Notes: generated from the letters alone by a model not told the origin. A stretch of 64,000 nucleotides of DNA from Arabidopsis thaliana (GCF_000001735.4 NC_003076.8:8990001-9054000), one strand, 5' to 3'. Counted from the stretch's first letter, positions 38,566-51,423 are shown. Made by a program: numbers and translations.

Positions 38566-38842
38566 ATGATAAAATTTGTCATTGTTTGGAGTATCATTTG
38601 TGAATTTGCCACTTTCACTAAAATTTTGTGGATTTGTCTTTAAGCTATAAAAATAGGATTGACAAAGCGTTTCACATGTGATGTTTGAGTTTAGTTGGTT
38701 ACTTTTGTTTTTAAAATTTAGTATTTGTTATAAAGTATGTATTTTAGCAAAAACAAATCGTAAATTTAAACTATTCAAATAATAAAACTGGCAAATTCGT
38801 AAATTTTGTAAGGAAAATGACAAAATCCGTAATAATCTCCAT
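38566..38842. repeat. MITE-like dispersed repeat, copy 2
   Basis: A diverged second copy of the repeat at 4156-4455. Shared order: GTGGATTT-GTC, A-rich block, TTTAGTTGGTTA.TTT, TTTAGTATTTG, GTATGTATTTTA.C, and a right end with GGCAAATTCGTAA...GTAA...AAATGACAA. It lies 300 bp past the end of NADP-ME3. Confidence 0.45.
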
Positions 38843-41800
38843 AATTAATATAAAGTCTTATATATCTTTATAATATATTAAAAAGTATTTATTCAAAAAA
38901 TATATTAAAAGGGAAAAGAATAAAGCGCAAAGGAGTGTAAAAGAGAATATTTGAAGTGATTTTGGGCCTAAAATTATAATCATTGCAAAGTCAATGATCC
39001 CATCCATCATTAATCTTAAAAGTCAAGAAAAGATAAATAAATAACAATAAATTGGTAGATAAAAAGGTAAATTTGCAAGTGGTGGCCCTCTATTAGTAGC
39101 AAAGTTATTTATGATAATGATGATTGTTTGATTTCTTTTTGTTAGAATGGTTATACATTCATTGAACATCTATACTGGTTCTTAACCTTTTTCTTTCAAA
39201 ATGAGAGGCATGCCTAAATGTGTACCGAGTATTAGTAGTTTAGTACCAAGATGTTCATCATAACTTCTTCTTTTGGAACATATTATTTGCCATTTTATTT
39301 TTATTTTTATTTTTATTTGTTTTGCTATAAAAATAACAATATAGAGATTTATCCGTCTAAAATTACGTTGATAAAATGTTTAAGTTAATTGGATTTTAGA
39401 TGTTTAAAATTCTTTTTATATTGTTTAGCTAACAAAAAGCTGATAAAATTTATATAACTCTTAATTTGAAAATTTGTATTATTTATACATTATTTCTACC
39501 AAAATGTTTTGAAATATATTATATATTGATTCGTACATATATTTTTCTAAAATTATTAGATAATGTATGATTGAGCATAGATAAATTTAGTTTCTCAGAT
39601 TAGTTAGCATTAACCTACGCATCATATAAATTATTTTATGTTGTTAACAAAGTAACACACATATTTCTAAACTAAATTCGAGTTATAACAAGACAACAAA
39701 CTAATCTATATTATTAATTGGAAAGCATTGTATGAACTACAACATTCTAAGAGTAGTTTAAAATTAACTAAATGAATCTTTGCATAGGTAATTTAGTAAA
39801 TTAACAACTACAACAACTAAATAAATATCTTGGATTTTGTTCTTTTAAAAAATTGAATTTAAAATCAATAAATTCATAACTACCCGATATTTTTGGAAAT
39901 CATTTAAAAACATTTCCATAACATATCAGGCTATTTTAATTCGAATTGTATATATGAAAATTTATTTATTTTGGTAATATGTTATTAGATAATTCGGAAA
40001 CTTTAATCTAATTTAATAACAAATTATCATTTAGTTTAGATTTTAAACAATTTCTTTAACAAAACTATGTTAATTGTTTCTCATTAGTACACATAAAAAT
40101 ACGATTTTAGTTATGATTTAGCATATTCAAAAGATAATTTTTGGATTTTAGATTTGTAAATATCTAGAAGATATTATCAGTATAGATTCAAATATTTAAC
40201 ATTTTAATTAGAATTTAAATGATATAAACTTTTAAAGGATTTTTTTAAACATGTAATTTTCATTATTTTAAAAATATATCGCTAAGCTAAATTTGAATTA
40301 TATGAAAGAAAATATATTTTTAAACGTATTATAATAGATACAAGCTTTTAGAATATTCATTCTTCTAGATTTGATTTTTTTTTAAACAATAAAACAGAGT
40401 TTAAAATACCAATGTTTAAAATTTTTAATGCAAATATTCAAAATGAGAAAATATTGATTCACACCAAAAATATTTTTTCTTTTAAATTTGAATGACTTTT
40501 TTTTAAGAACAAATAGTAATATGATTATTTTGACAGATCAATAATTGTATTCGAACAATAATAACTACCATATTTGCGATAATGCATAAGGATAAGTTTG
40601 ATCAAAAAATACCAAAATTGTTGAGATTATAGTAAATTTTAGATTGAAAAAAAACGCAATTCAGATTAGTTTATTCAGTAAAGCTAAGATTGAATCCAAA
40701 TTAAAATCTAATTTTCCGTACAATCCATCTCTTATAATTATAAATGTTATGCATACATTCACATTGCCTCACAATCAATCTAGAATATCGATTCTTTAAA
40801 ACAATATATAGAGATTCATAAGTAAAGTACTTCATATTCTAATGATGTTTATCTTCTAATATTACTATCCATCTATGCGTATTCTTATGGATTTTTGTTT
40901 CAGGGTCAACACTAGATTATAAGAAACTAGATTATAGTTATACAATCTTAAACAATAAACAAAACAAATATAACTTAATTTAATTTTTTATTTTTAACTA
41001 AAATCAACTAATTTAATAGTTTATAAAAAAACCAAATACTATTATTTAACATAAAGACCAAATACTATTATACTTTAATTATAAAAACTACATCTTATTG
41101 AAAGGTATACACTAAAAATTGGTTTTATATACTACAATATCATAAATTTGTAAATCACAAATTATTTTTAAATATATTAATCCAAGATGTACCACATGTC
41201 GATCCGTCGATTTTTATATATATTAGAATAACAATATTTAAAAATAACAAAATGATTTTCATTTTACGGAATGAAGTTATATGGTGGAACGAGTTTGGGT
41301 TGATATTAATACGGGACGATAATCTACGAGTAAAATCTTAGAATTAATAACTATAACATAATTATATAATCTTAAACACTAAACAAAATAAACAATATTT
41401 ACAAAACAACTATATCTTAAAATTTGAATTTTTAGTTACAAAAAATCGACCAACGGTGTACCGCGGAGTTAAATTTACATTATATCATCTAATTGATCAA
41501 ATTTCAAACAAAAACAATCAATTTATATATACATCAAACTAACAAAAATACACAGATTTTCCAAATATCTCTATATATTCAGCAAATCCAAACAAATCTA
41601 ACAATATATTTACCATGCAAAATATAAATAAAATATAAATAATATAAATTAATAAAAAAAGTTAGCTATTTTATCATAATTAACACTGTACACTGTTCTA
41701 TGCATATTATAATTTATACACTATAATATTTTTAACTAAAAATGTATTCCATTATATTTATATACACGTATGTGCAGGGTCAGAATCAAGTAAAAATTAC

Positions 41801-43241
41801 ACTATAAGCTCTGTCATTATTAGTGTGATGATTAGTCATGGTATATTGGTCTCGGACTCTCGGTTAATTAATATAAATCGGCTGAAGAAATTGTTTTGCC
41901 CCGAGTTAAAAAGAATAAAACAAATAGGTGATGACCCATGAAAAAAGGTCAAAAGACAAAAGAGAATTTCTAGATTGCCACAAATTTCTAGACAAAAGAC
42001 ACAAGATAAGTATAAACCAATTCAACTATAAGAAACTGTGAAATAGCCACAAATTTTATGTGTCTATTTCAACAGTTTTATTTGTAGTATTTTGAGCGTT
42101 GACCCATTTTAGTTATTTTCACTAATCAAATTACAGCTTATTTGATTATATGCCATAGCTATTAAGTTTTTTTAAGATTGAGTTGAAAGATCCTTAAACC
42201 ATCTTGATATATTTCTAAAGTTATACTTGATTATGTTTAAGATGACTTTTCATGGGTTGGCAATTTCCGTAAATCAATCGATTATGTAACTTGAAAAAAA
42301 GGACAAACATTATGGAGGCCAAATTAGAGTAACAAAAACCAAGTTGGTAGTGGACTTTTCGTGAAAAAAGAGAGAATTTGTAGTGGAATTCTAAGTATAC
42401 ATACAATTAATATTTGCAGTACTTATATATCAAATAAAAATAAACAGAAGAAGGTTAGTAAACGAAAACCTACTACTTTACTCCTTTTATTGGTAGGTAC
42501 TCATTTAAGCATGCCTAGGAATCTCTTTCCTCTTTCTTGTTTCCTTTTCTATGTCGGCCTCTACTCTCCAAGAATGGGTGTGGAGATGATCATATGATGA
42601 CTATGTTGATGATCACATGATGACACAACCATGCATGATACATTTCTTTGTCTCATGAGTCACGGTGACATACATGAATTTTCTAAAATACATGTGTTAC
42701 AAATGTCATGCATAAGAGAAGCAATTGTACATAGTTTATATGATTATAGTTTTCATTTTCTAAGTAAGAATAGCATTCATTTTCATTTTTCAATATGATT
42801 TTAATTCATGTCACTAGCTAATAAAGGGGTATTACTAATCACTGTTATTTATATATCTCTTTGTTTAAATTGGTTTATGTGTATGTGTTGGATATTCATT
42901 TTGACTTTGGTGCTATGGTAGCATTTTAGTTCTTTGGTAATTTTCGGTTACCCACATCTTTTTGGATCGAATTAGAATGATAATGGACACGTCTAGACAG
43001 CGTAATAATTTGGTGATTACATCTAAGATTTTTGGAATCATATGTTTTGTAATTAATCAGAGTTATTCGGTAGTATGAGACCCCACACGGCTATGAACCA
43101 TGTTACCATATATTCTAAGTGGGTTTTTAATTTGATAACCACCTACCTATAACTCTAAATTAGTCTATTGGATTTTTCTAATGATCATCATATAAATTTA
43201 TTCTCTTTATATAATAGTAATCGTTGTAAATAATATATGTG

Positions 43242-43247
43242 TGTCTC
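43242..43247 (+). promoter_or_regulatory. Candidate auxin response element (TGTCTC)
   Basis: A canonical TGTCTC hexamer 238 bp upstream of the IAA28 start codon. The hexamer is the known binding core for auxin response factors; whether it is used here is not shown by the sequence. Confidence 0.35.
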
Positions 43248-43392
43248 CCATCAATCCGCATCACATTCGTAGAATCATACACGTATGTAAACGCATTTTT
43301 GACATACGGAAACCATACAAGTAGGATCTGTTAGGTGGTTATTAATTCAAAATAAAATCTCTTTTCATTAGAAAATATAAAGAGACTACTTT

Positions 43393-43400
43393 TATAAAAA
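43393..43400 (+). promoter_or_regulatory. IAA28: TATA box of IAA28
   Basis: TATAAAAA, 87 bp upstream of the start codon, predicting a leader of about 50-60 nt. Confidence 0.6.
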
Positions 43401-43479
43401 GATTGGGATTGTAGTTCCTTGCCAACCACCCATATAATAATACTCCCCAACACCAAAAACACAACACAAACTTAGAAAA

Positions 43480-44554
43480 ATGGAAGAAGAAAAGAGATTG
43501 GAGCTAAGGCTAGCTCCTCCTTGTCACCAATTCACTTCCAACAACAACATCAATGGATCTAAACAAAAAAGCTCGACCAAAGAAACATCATTCCTTTCCA
43601 ATAACAGGTTCTCTTAATCTCTTCTCATGAATGATTTGAATCATTCTTGTTCATTGTAGATGTCTTATATGATAATAAAATAAAAATAAAAAACAAAATC
43701 CTGGTAATTCTACAGTTTTCGGAGATTAGTTTGGGTTTCGGTATCTAGTTATCAAAAAGTATTTGTGTATATGTTATAACTAGATATGGCTAAAACAGGG
43801 TTGAGGTAGCTCCAGTGGTGGGATGGCCGCCGGTGAGATCATCCCGGAGAAACCTAACGGCACAACTAAAGGAGGAGATGAAGAAGAAGGAGAGTGATGA
43901 AGAGAAGGAATTGTACGTTAAGATCAACATGGAAGGAGTTCCAATAGGAAGAAAAGTCAACCTTTCAGCTTATAACAACTACCAACAGCTTTCACATGCC
44001 GTTGACCAACTCTTCTCTAAGAAAGATTCGTGGGATCTAAACAGACAATACACTTTGGTCTACGAAGACACTGAAGGAGATAAAGTTCTGGTCGGGGATG
44101 TTCCTTGGGAGTAAGTTTTAAATCAAACAAAACTAATTCCATTTTTTTTTCTGGAACTGAATATGAACTTACTTTATCAAAAATTCATTTTATATCTATC
44201 TACTTTTGTTTTTGTCGAATTTAACAAATATTTTTAGTATGAGTTCCTAAAAAGAGTTTGGCCATTTCTCATCAGATTATTATTTTCCTTTAAAGGTCAT
44301 ATTTTTGGATATTTATCTGATAATAATTTGAATCATTGGACATATTAATGATATAGTTTACTTTATTTGTTAGGATGTTTGTATCTACTGTAAAGAGGTT
44401 GCATGTTTTAAAGACCTCCCACGCCTTCTCACTCTCACGTAAGATTACAATTCTTACGAAACTTTTTCATACATCTCATCACTTAATTACTGCCTTGAAA
44501 TTAACTTATATATTTATTTATTTTTTCACAGCTAGAAAACATGGCAAGGAATAG
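43480..44554 (+). CDS. IAA28: Aux/IAA transcriptional repressor IAA28
   Basis: Four exons, 43480-43607, 43799-44110, 44374-44438 and 44532-44554, give 175 residues. Domain I carries the EAR-type repression motif LELRL (residues 7-11), which in this family recruits TOPLESS. Domain II is the degron VVGWPPVRSSRRN (G51-W52-P53-P54-V55), through which auxin and TIR1/AFB receptors trigger degradation. The PB1 region (domains III/IV, ~79-170) mediates pairing with ARF proteins, seen as ELYVKINMEGVPIGRKVNLSAY and LVYEDTEGDKVLVGDVPWE. The nuclear repressor controls lateral root formation. The sequence matches my memory of IAA28 (At5g25890); the known dominant iaa28-1 change falls in the PP of the degron, which is wild type here. 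Confidence 0.96.
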
Positions 44555-45328
44555 AGAGAGGTTGGCCAAAATCATCAGTTCGATGGTTTGTTTTTAATGT
44601 AATTTTTGTGGAAACTAATGGGGTTTGGCTTTGATTTACTGGTTTTCTTTTTCACTTATGTACTAGGTTTTTGCTTGCTATGTTATTTCTTGTTTTGGTT
44701 GTAAATATGCTGTTCGTTTAAGAAATCGGGGGTTAGTATGTTATCGTGTGTATAAAAATAGTGTAAGCACGTAAGTTGATTACAATGCCTGATATGATTC
44801 ATGCCTTCGTTTCGTTTTTTAGTAGGGAAAATGGTATTTAATTAGCGAAATCAAACCGACTCATTTTATGTTTTTTTCAGAGAGGTAAAAATCCAGAGAG
44901 CCTGTTTACTATGTATGAGTAAAGATTACCCGAAATAATAGAGAAATAGATACAAGAGGCTATCCAAGTTTGGTGGGTTCGAGTTTTATAACACCATCCA
45001 AAAAAAATTGTTGTTTTGTAACACACATGAGTACCAATTGTTTATTTCACAAAAGACAAACCATTTATTTCATGAACTGTAATCTTGTTATGTTCATGAA
45101 TTATTTCGGTATAACATGTAATTAACTCGAGTAATATCTTAAAATAGTATTTAGAGTAAAGATAGTAGGGAGAAAGATACTTTATTTTTTTATAACTCAT
45201 ATAATTTTAAAAATTTCATACACCCAAAAATTGATTATGGAGTATGGAAAAACCATGTTAAATTACTTAAATTTTGGTGGCTAATACTACTCGAACTCAG
45301 ATGGTGAAAACGACTTTAGACTTCATTA

Positions 45329-45372
<44 letters not shown>

Positions 45373-46072
45373 GAGTTTTTACTTATTGTCAATTGGTTTT
45401 GGAATTAGTAATCTATGAAACTTAACATAGTATCAGTCTATCAGAGGTTGAACATTCGCTGACCCGTTAATCCAACTTGGAAAATGGTCCGATTACCTCT
45501 ACTAATTGATGATCCAAAGAAAAACTCAATTATGTCGAGATAGGTAAAAAAACATTATTTTAAAAGAAATAATGAATTTAAAATTAGTAAATAAAATTTA
45601 AAATTTAAAAATTCTCCTATAAATTTTGTGTCTCACAACTTTCTTTCAAACTTTTTTTCTTCAAAAATATACCGTATGCTGATGAAATTTTTATCTTTAC
45701 CAATTAAGAATATAATCTTTTGTTTCCATCTCAAATCATCATCATCACCTCCAAAGCGTTTAGCAACCCCAAAACCAACCACTTGGCGACTACACAGTAT
45801 TTTACTCAAAACATCACAAGTTTCTATGAAACGTAAAACGATGAGTTTAGTAAAAAAAAACTAGAGATTATAGTCAGAAAAACTATAATAATAAGAAGAT
45901 AACATTAAACGGATAGATTCATGTCTCTTTTTTGAAATCCAAAATTGGGTAAAATCCAAAAACCAAAATCTTGCCAAATGCCAATAAGAGCAAAAATCCA
46001 AACTTTCCTTTCTCTTCACTATTACACAATGAAATCAACACTACATTTTCACATCAAAATCACATTCCTTCC
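44555..46072. other. Intergenic region between IAA28 and GA3
   Basis: IAA28 3' flank, AT-rich DNA with an (AT)n run at about 45336-45364, and the GA3 upstream side. A TATA-like CTATAAATTT occurs near 45616, but 450 bp from the GA3 start codon, so its use is doubtful. No gene seen. Confidence 0.5.
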
Positions 46073-48278
46073 ATGGCCTTCTTCTCCATGATCTCCATTC
46101 TCCTTGGCTTTGTTATCTCCTCCTTCATCTTCATCTTCTTCTTCAAGAAACTTCTCTCCTTCTCCAGAAAGAACATGTCTGAAGTCTCCACTCTCCCCTC
46201 TGTTCCAGGTTTTTTTTTTTTTTTTTTCCGATTTTGTAATCTGGGTTTTGCGATTCATAGGTTTGGTGACTACTTCTGTTTCAAAGTTTGAAACTTTCTT
46301 TGATTCTAGTGATTTATGGAACTAAAAATTTGATCTTTGAGAACTTTAAAAGTTGGGTTTTTGATGTAGTGGTACCAGGGTTTCCTGTTATTGGGAACTT
46401 GCTGCAACTAAAAGAGAAGAAACCTCACAAGACTTTCACTAGATGGTCAGAGATTTATGGTCCTATTTACTCTATAAAGATGGGTTCTTCTTCTCTTATT
46501 GTCCTCAATTCTACTGAGACTGCCAAAGAGGTTAGCTTTCTAGGTTTGATTGATATGTTTGGAATCGAAAAATCGTTCCTTTTTCGATCTTGAACACATG
46601 ACTAAAGCCTTACACAACTTGATGATTGCTCTTGTTTATATGATTGTAGTCTGAACTTATGTAGAAAAGTTGAGTTGATGTCTTCTCTTATCGTTTAGGT
46701 TACTCTTTATGTGTTTGTTTTCAGGCCATGGTGACGCGGTTTTCGTCTATCTCAACGAGGAAGTTGTCAAATGCGTTGACAGTCCTTACTTGTGACAAAT
46801 CTATGGTTGCTACTAGTGATTATGATGATTTCCACAAGTTGGTGAAACGGTGTCTCTTGAACGGTCTTTTGGGTGCTAATGCACAGGTGAATTCATTGTT
46901 CGTTTATCCCGCAGCTTCTCCTTGGTATACATAATGGCAACTGAATCAATCTTTTGTGTTGTGTTGGTTTTTTTTGCAGAAACGAAAAAGACATTACAGA
47001 GATGCACTCATTGAAAATGTGTCTTCCAAGTTGCATGCCCATGCTAGGGACCATCCACAAGAACCTGTAAACTTCAGAGCTATATTTGAGCATGAGCTTT
47101 TCGGTGTAGCATTGAAGCAAGTGAGTGTTTCGCTTATCCTATACATCATTTCTTCGTCAACATAAAGTATGAAAATGGATTTTTGGTTTTGTTTTCATAG
47201 GCTTTTGGGAAAGATGTGGAATCCATTTATGTTAAAGAACTCGGTGTGACTTTGTCGAAAGACGAGATCTTCAAGGTTTTAGTACATGACATGATGGAAG
47301 GTGCAATTGATGTTGATTGGAGAGACTTCTTCCCATACTTGAAATGGATTCCAAATAAAAGTTTTGAAGCAAGAATCCAGCAAAAGCATAAACGTAGACT
47401 CGCAGTGATGAATGCTCTGATTCAAGATCGACTGAAGCAGAATGGTTCAGAATCGGTTAGTTTTGTTTGAATAGTCTTTCATATATTGCATTACACTGCT
47501 GATCTAATCTCTACTTATAAACAGGATGATGATTGCTATCTCAACTTCTTGATGTCGGAAGCGAAAACACTAACCAAGGAGCAAATTGCTATCTTGGTTT
47601 GGGAGACGATTATCGAGACAGCTGACACTACTTTGGTTACAACTGAATGGGCCATCTATGAGCTCGCTAAGCATCCAAGTGTCCAAGATCGTCTGTGCAA
47701 AGAAATCCAAAATGTCTGCGGAGGAGAAAAGTTCAAAGAAGAGCAATTGTCTCAAGTTCCTTATCTCAATGGAGTCTTTCATGAAACGCTTAGGAAATAC
47801 AGTCCTGCTCCTCTAGTTCCCATTCGCTACGCCCACGAGGATACGCAAATCGGAGGCTATCATGTCCCTGCAGGAAGTGAGGTAAACCTACCTATTACTC
47901 TCAAGTCATTCACATTTGAAGTTCACTTACAAAGTCTAGTTTCAAAATCTTGATGTGTAGATTGCAATAAACATATATGGATGCAACATGGATAAGAAGC
48001 GTTGGGAGAGACCAGAGGACTGGTGGCCGGAGCGGTTTCTTGATGATGGCAAATATGAAACGTCAGATCTTCACAAGACAATGGCGTTTGGAGCGGGAAA
48101 GAGGGTTTGTGCTGGTGCTCTTCAAGCATCTCTCATGGCAGGCATTGCTATTGGAAGATTAGTGCAAGAATTCGAGTGGAAGCTTAGAGATGGCGAAGAA
48201 GAGAATGTGGATACATATGGCTTGACCTCTCAGAAGCTTTATCCTCTTATGGCTATTATCAATCCAAGGCGTTCTTAA
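46073..48278 (+). CDS. GA3: ent-Kaurene oxidase, cytochrome P450 CYP701A3
   Basis: Seven exons, 46073-46208, 46370-46530, 46725-46886, 46980-47120, 47201-47455, 47525-47881 and 47961-48278, give 509 residues. The enzyme converts ent-kaurene in three oxidations to ent-kaurenoic acid, an early gibberellin step, and sits in the plastid outer envelope/ER. Visible features: an N-terminal hydrophobic anchor (residues ~4-24), the proline-rich hinge [10 protein letters not shown], the I-helix oxygen-binding region [13 protein letters not shown], the K-helix ETLR, and the heme loop [10 protein letters not shown] with ligand Cys454 (codon 48108-48110). All P450 key residues are intact. Length and sequence match Arabidopsis GA3/KO1 (At5g25900). 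Confidence 0.96.
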
Positions 48279-48859
48279 GACAGAAATCTCTTCTTTCTTT
48301 TGTTAGTTTTTAACCTTGTATCAACTTTTATTTGTAACAAATGCTGTTTTGTAGTACTATTTATGTTTTACTGTGTTATATTTTACTATCCTCTGAGATT
48401 GCATCATCTTATTGATTCTTATAGGATGCTGATGGAACATACCTAGAGCAACAAGATAACTAAAACATTGATTAAAGCAACATATTAATAGGATTGATGA
48501 TTGATGACTTCGAGCAAAAAAAATTAAACATGACTTTTTGAGTTTTTAGATGTGAAATTTGGTTGTTTTGCTGTGTGGATTTCCAAGTGTCTATTTTTTT
48601 TTTTTTTTTTGTGTCTATGTTTTTGATTTGTCAAGATTTAAGTTATTTAACCCCTAACGACTAAGCTAACCACTTGATATTGTCGCATGTGTACAAACGG
48701 GTCAACGACGTAACGAGTACCCAAAATTCAAATCTCTTAATGGATAACTCCACCTGATAGAAACTCTTTAATTTCAAAGTTTGTATACATTTCATATTCA
48801 CAGTCAAACTCGGTTGCCGAAATTTCCCGGCAAAACCTCTGACAAACCAAAATCCCAGA
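48279..48859. other. GA3 3' flank and duplicated RLP52 5' flank
   Basis: The first ~300 bp are the GA3 3' region. From about 48686 to 48859 the sequence is a diverged copy of the HSL3 5' flank (60649-60879), sharing ACG(T)AA.GAGTACCCAAA, CAAAGTTTGTAT.CATTTCA, CACAGTCAAACTCGGTTGCCGAA and TTTCCCGGCAAAACCTC. The HSL3 TATA region is missing from this copy. Confidence 0.8.
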
Positions 48860-51377
48860 ATGACTTTTTTACCCTTACTTTTCATCTTCTTCTTCCTCAC
48901 ATCAATACCCTTTCCCGCCTTTTCCCAGTACAACGACCGGTCAACGCTGCTAAACCTGAAACGCGATCTCGGCGACCCATTGTCTCTCCGGCTATGGAAC
49001 GACACATCTTCACCGTGCAATTGGCCAAGGATTACCTGCACCGCCGGAAACGTCACCGAGATAAACTTCCAGAACCAGAACTTCACCGGGACAGTTCCAA
49101 CGACGATTTGCAACTTCCCGAATCTCAAATCCCTAAATTTGTCGTTTAATTACTTCGCCGGTGAGTTTCCAACGGTTCTTTACAATTGCACGAAGCTTCA
49201 ATACCTCGATCTCTCTCAGAACCTATTCAACGGCTCACTTCCCGACGACATCAACCGTCTCGCACCTAAACTTAAGTATCTCGATCTCGCGGCTAACTCC
49301 TTTGCCGGAGATATCCCAAAAAACATCGGACGGATCTCGAAGCTCAAGGTATTAAACCTCTACATGAGCGAATACGACGGTACGTTTCCATCGGAGATCG
49401 GAGACTTATCGGAGCTTGAAGAACTTCAATTAGCTTTAAACGATAAGTTTACGCCGGTGAAGCTTCCAACGGAGTTTGGGAAACTGAAGAAATTGAAGTA
49501 CATGTGGTTAGAGGAGATGAATCTGATCGGAGAAATCTCAGCCGTTGTTTTCGAGAACATGACGGATCTTAAACACGTAGACTTATCGGTCAACAATTTA
49601 ACGGGTCGGATCCCTGACGTTTTATTCGGGCTGAAGAATCTCACCGAGCTTTATCTCTTTGCAAATGACTTAACCGGAGAAATCCCGAAATCAATTTCGG
49701 CGAAGAACTTGGTACATCTTGATCTCTCCGCTAACAATTTAAACGGTTCCATTCCGGAATCAATCGGAAATCTAACGAATTTAGAGCTTTTGTATCTCTT
49801 TGTCAACGAGTTAACCGGAGAAATCCCACGGGCTATCGGAAAATTACCGGAACTGAAGGAGCTGAAACTCTTTACCAACAAGTTAACCGGAGAAATACCG
49901 GCAGAGATTGGGTTTATTTCGAAGCTAGAGCGGTTCGAAGTTTCGGAGAATCAGTTAACCGGAAAGTTACCGGAGAATTTGTGTCACGGAGGTAAACTTC
50001 AAAGTGTGATTGTGTACTCGAACAATCTCACCGGAGAAATCCCAGAGTCTCTAGGAGATTGTGAGACACTCTCGTCGGTTCTGTTACAGAACAATGGCTT
50101 CTCTGGCTCAGTTACTATATCAAACAACACGCGTGAATCTTTCGAACAACACTTTCACCGGTTTCAAAAGATTAACGAAATCTACCGTGCAACCATCTAT
50201 GAGTGACTTGTTAGGCTCCAACAACAATTTCACTGGAAAGATTCCATCTTTCATATGTGAGTTGCACTCTCTAATCCTTCTCGATTTATCTACCAACAAA
50301 TTCAATGGTTCAATCCCTCGTTGCATAGCAAATCTCAGTACTCTTGAGGTTCTAAATCTTGGAAAGAATCATCTTAGTGGAAGTATTCCAGAGAATATAT
50401 CTACAAGTGTAAAGTCAATTGACATCGGTCATAACCAACTGGCGGGAAAGCTTCCAAGATCTTTGGTCCGTATCTCTTCTCTTGAAGTTCTCAATGTGGA
50501 AAGCAACAAAATCAATGACACGTTTCCTTTTTGGTTGGATTCTATGCAACAACTACAAGTTCTTGTCCTTCGCTCCAATGCATTCCATGGATCGATAAAT
50601 CAAAACGGGTTTTCTAAGTTGCGAATCATCGACATATCCGGTAATCACTTCAATGGAACTTTGCCATTAGATTTTTTTGTCAATTGGACTGCAATGTTCT
50701 CACTTGGAAAAATTGAAGATCAGTACATGGGCACAAACTACATGCGTACAAACTATTACAGTGATTCAATAGTTGTGATGATAAAAGGCATAGCATTGGA
50801 GATGGTACGTATCCTAAATACCTTTACTACAATTGATTTTTCTGGAAACAAATTTGAAGGAGAGATTCCAAGGTCCGTTGGTCTACTAAAAGAGCTTCAT
50901 GTGCTCAACTTGTCAAACAATGGTTTCACTGGCCACATCCCATCATCAATGGGAAACCTGATAGAGCTCGAGTCACTGGATGTTTCTCAAAACAAGCTTT
51001 CGGGAGAAATTCCACCAGAGCTAGGGAAACTCTCATACCTTGCGTACATGAACTTCTCCCAAAACCAGTTTGTAGGTCTAGTACCAGGGGGCACTCAGTT
51101 TCAAACACAGCCTTGCTCTTCTTTTGCGGACAACCCGAGACTCTTTGGCCTTTCACTTGAAAGAGTTTGTGTAGATATCCACAAGAAAACACCACAACAA
51201 TCCGAAATGCCAGAGCCTGAAGAAGATGAAGAAGAGGTGATGAATTGGACAGCAGCTGCAATTGGATCCATACCTGGTATTTCCATTGGATTGACGATGG
51301 GATACATATTGGTTTCTTACAAACCAGAATGGTTAATGAACTCTGGCCGAAACAAACGCAGAATTAAACCAATATAA
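48860..51377 (+). CDS. RLP52: Receptor-like protein 52, a chimera of an HSL3-like and an RLP-type LRR protein
   Basis: Two exons, 48860-50132 and 50215-51377, joined in frame by removing an 82-bp GT/AG intron, give 811 residues. A signal peptide (1-22) is followed by the LRRNT domain and about 14 LRRs that match HSL3 at about 84% (65 differences over 416 residues, counted by eye). After the intron the protein becomes a typical RLP: LRRs (SNNNFTGKIPSFICELHSL...), an island-like segment around DFFVNWTAMFSLGKIEDQYMG, and closing LRRs. An acidic stretch (EPEEDEEEVMNW) and one membrane helix (~771-793) with GxxxG-type spacing lead to the short tail KPEWLMNSGRNKRR. There is no kinase. RLPs signal with partner kinases such as SOBIR1/BAK1. 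The gene matches AtRLP52 (At5g25910), reported to act in resistance to powdery mildew. Confidence 0.93.
50133..50214 (+). other. RLP52: Junction intron of RLP52 made from LRR-like sequence
   Basis: An 82-bp intron with donor GC|GTGAAT and acceptor CTTGTTAG|GC. In the downstream (RLP) frame it is fully open and still reads as LRR sequence (VNLSNNTFTGFKRLTKS, then MSDLLG before the exon). Without removal, the upstream frame ends at a TGA at 50204-50206. Confidence 0.75.
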
Positions 51378-51423
51378 ATAAATATCTTCAATACGCTTTT
51401 ATTGCAAGAATGTGTTCTCATGG

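Larger units (their letters stand above)
38261..43479. other. Intergenic region between NADP-ME3 and IAA28
   Basis: About 5.2 kb. 38261-38450 is the 3' side of NADP-ME3, 38566-38842 is a MITE-like copy, and 39250-41800 is extremely AT-rich without gene signs. Within it a direct repeat (ATACAATCTTAAACAATAAAC near 40941, and ATATAATCTTAAACACTAAAC near 41363) with nearby 'ggtcaacactagatt' and 'cgagtaaaatctta' may be Helitron-type debris. 42600-43479 is the upstream region of IAA28. Confidence 0.5.

Noticed and set aside
46104-46325. Frame over GA3 exon 1 starting [10 protein letters not shown]
   Set aside because: It is out of frame with the P450; the frame from 46073 joins all seven exons.
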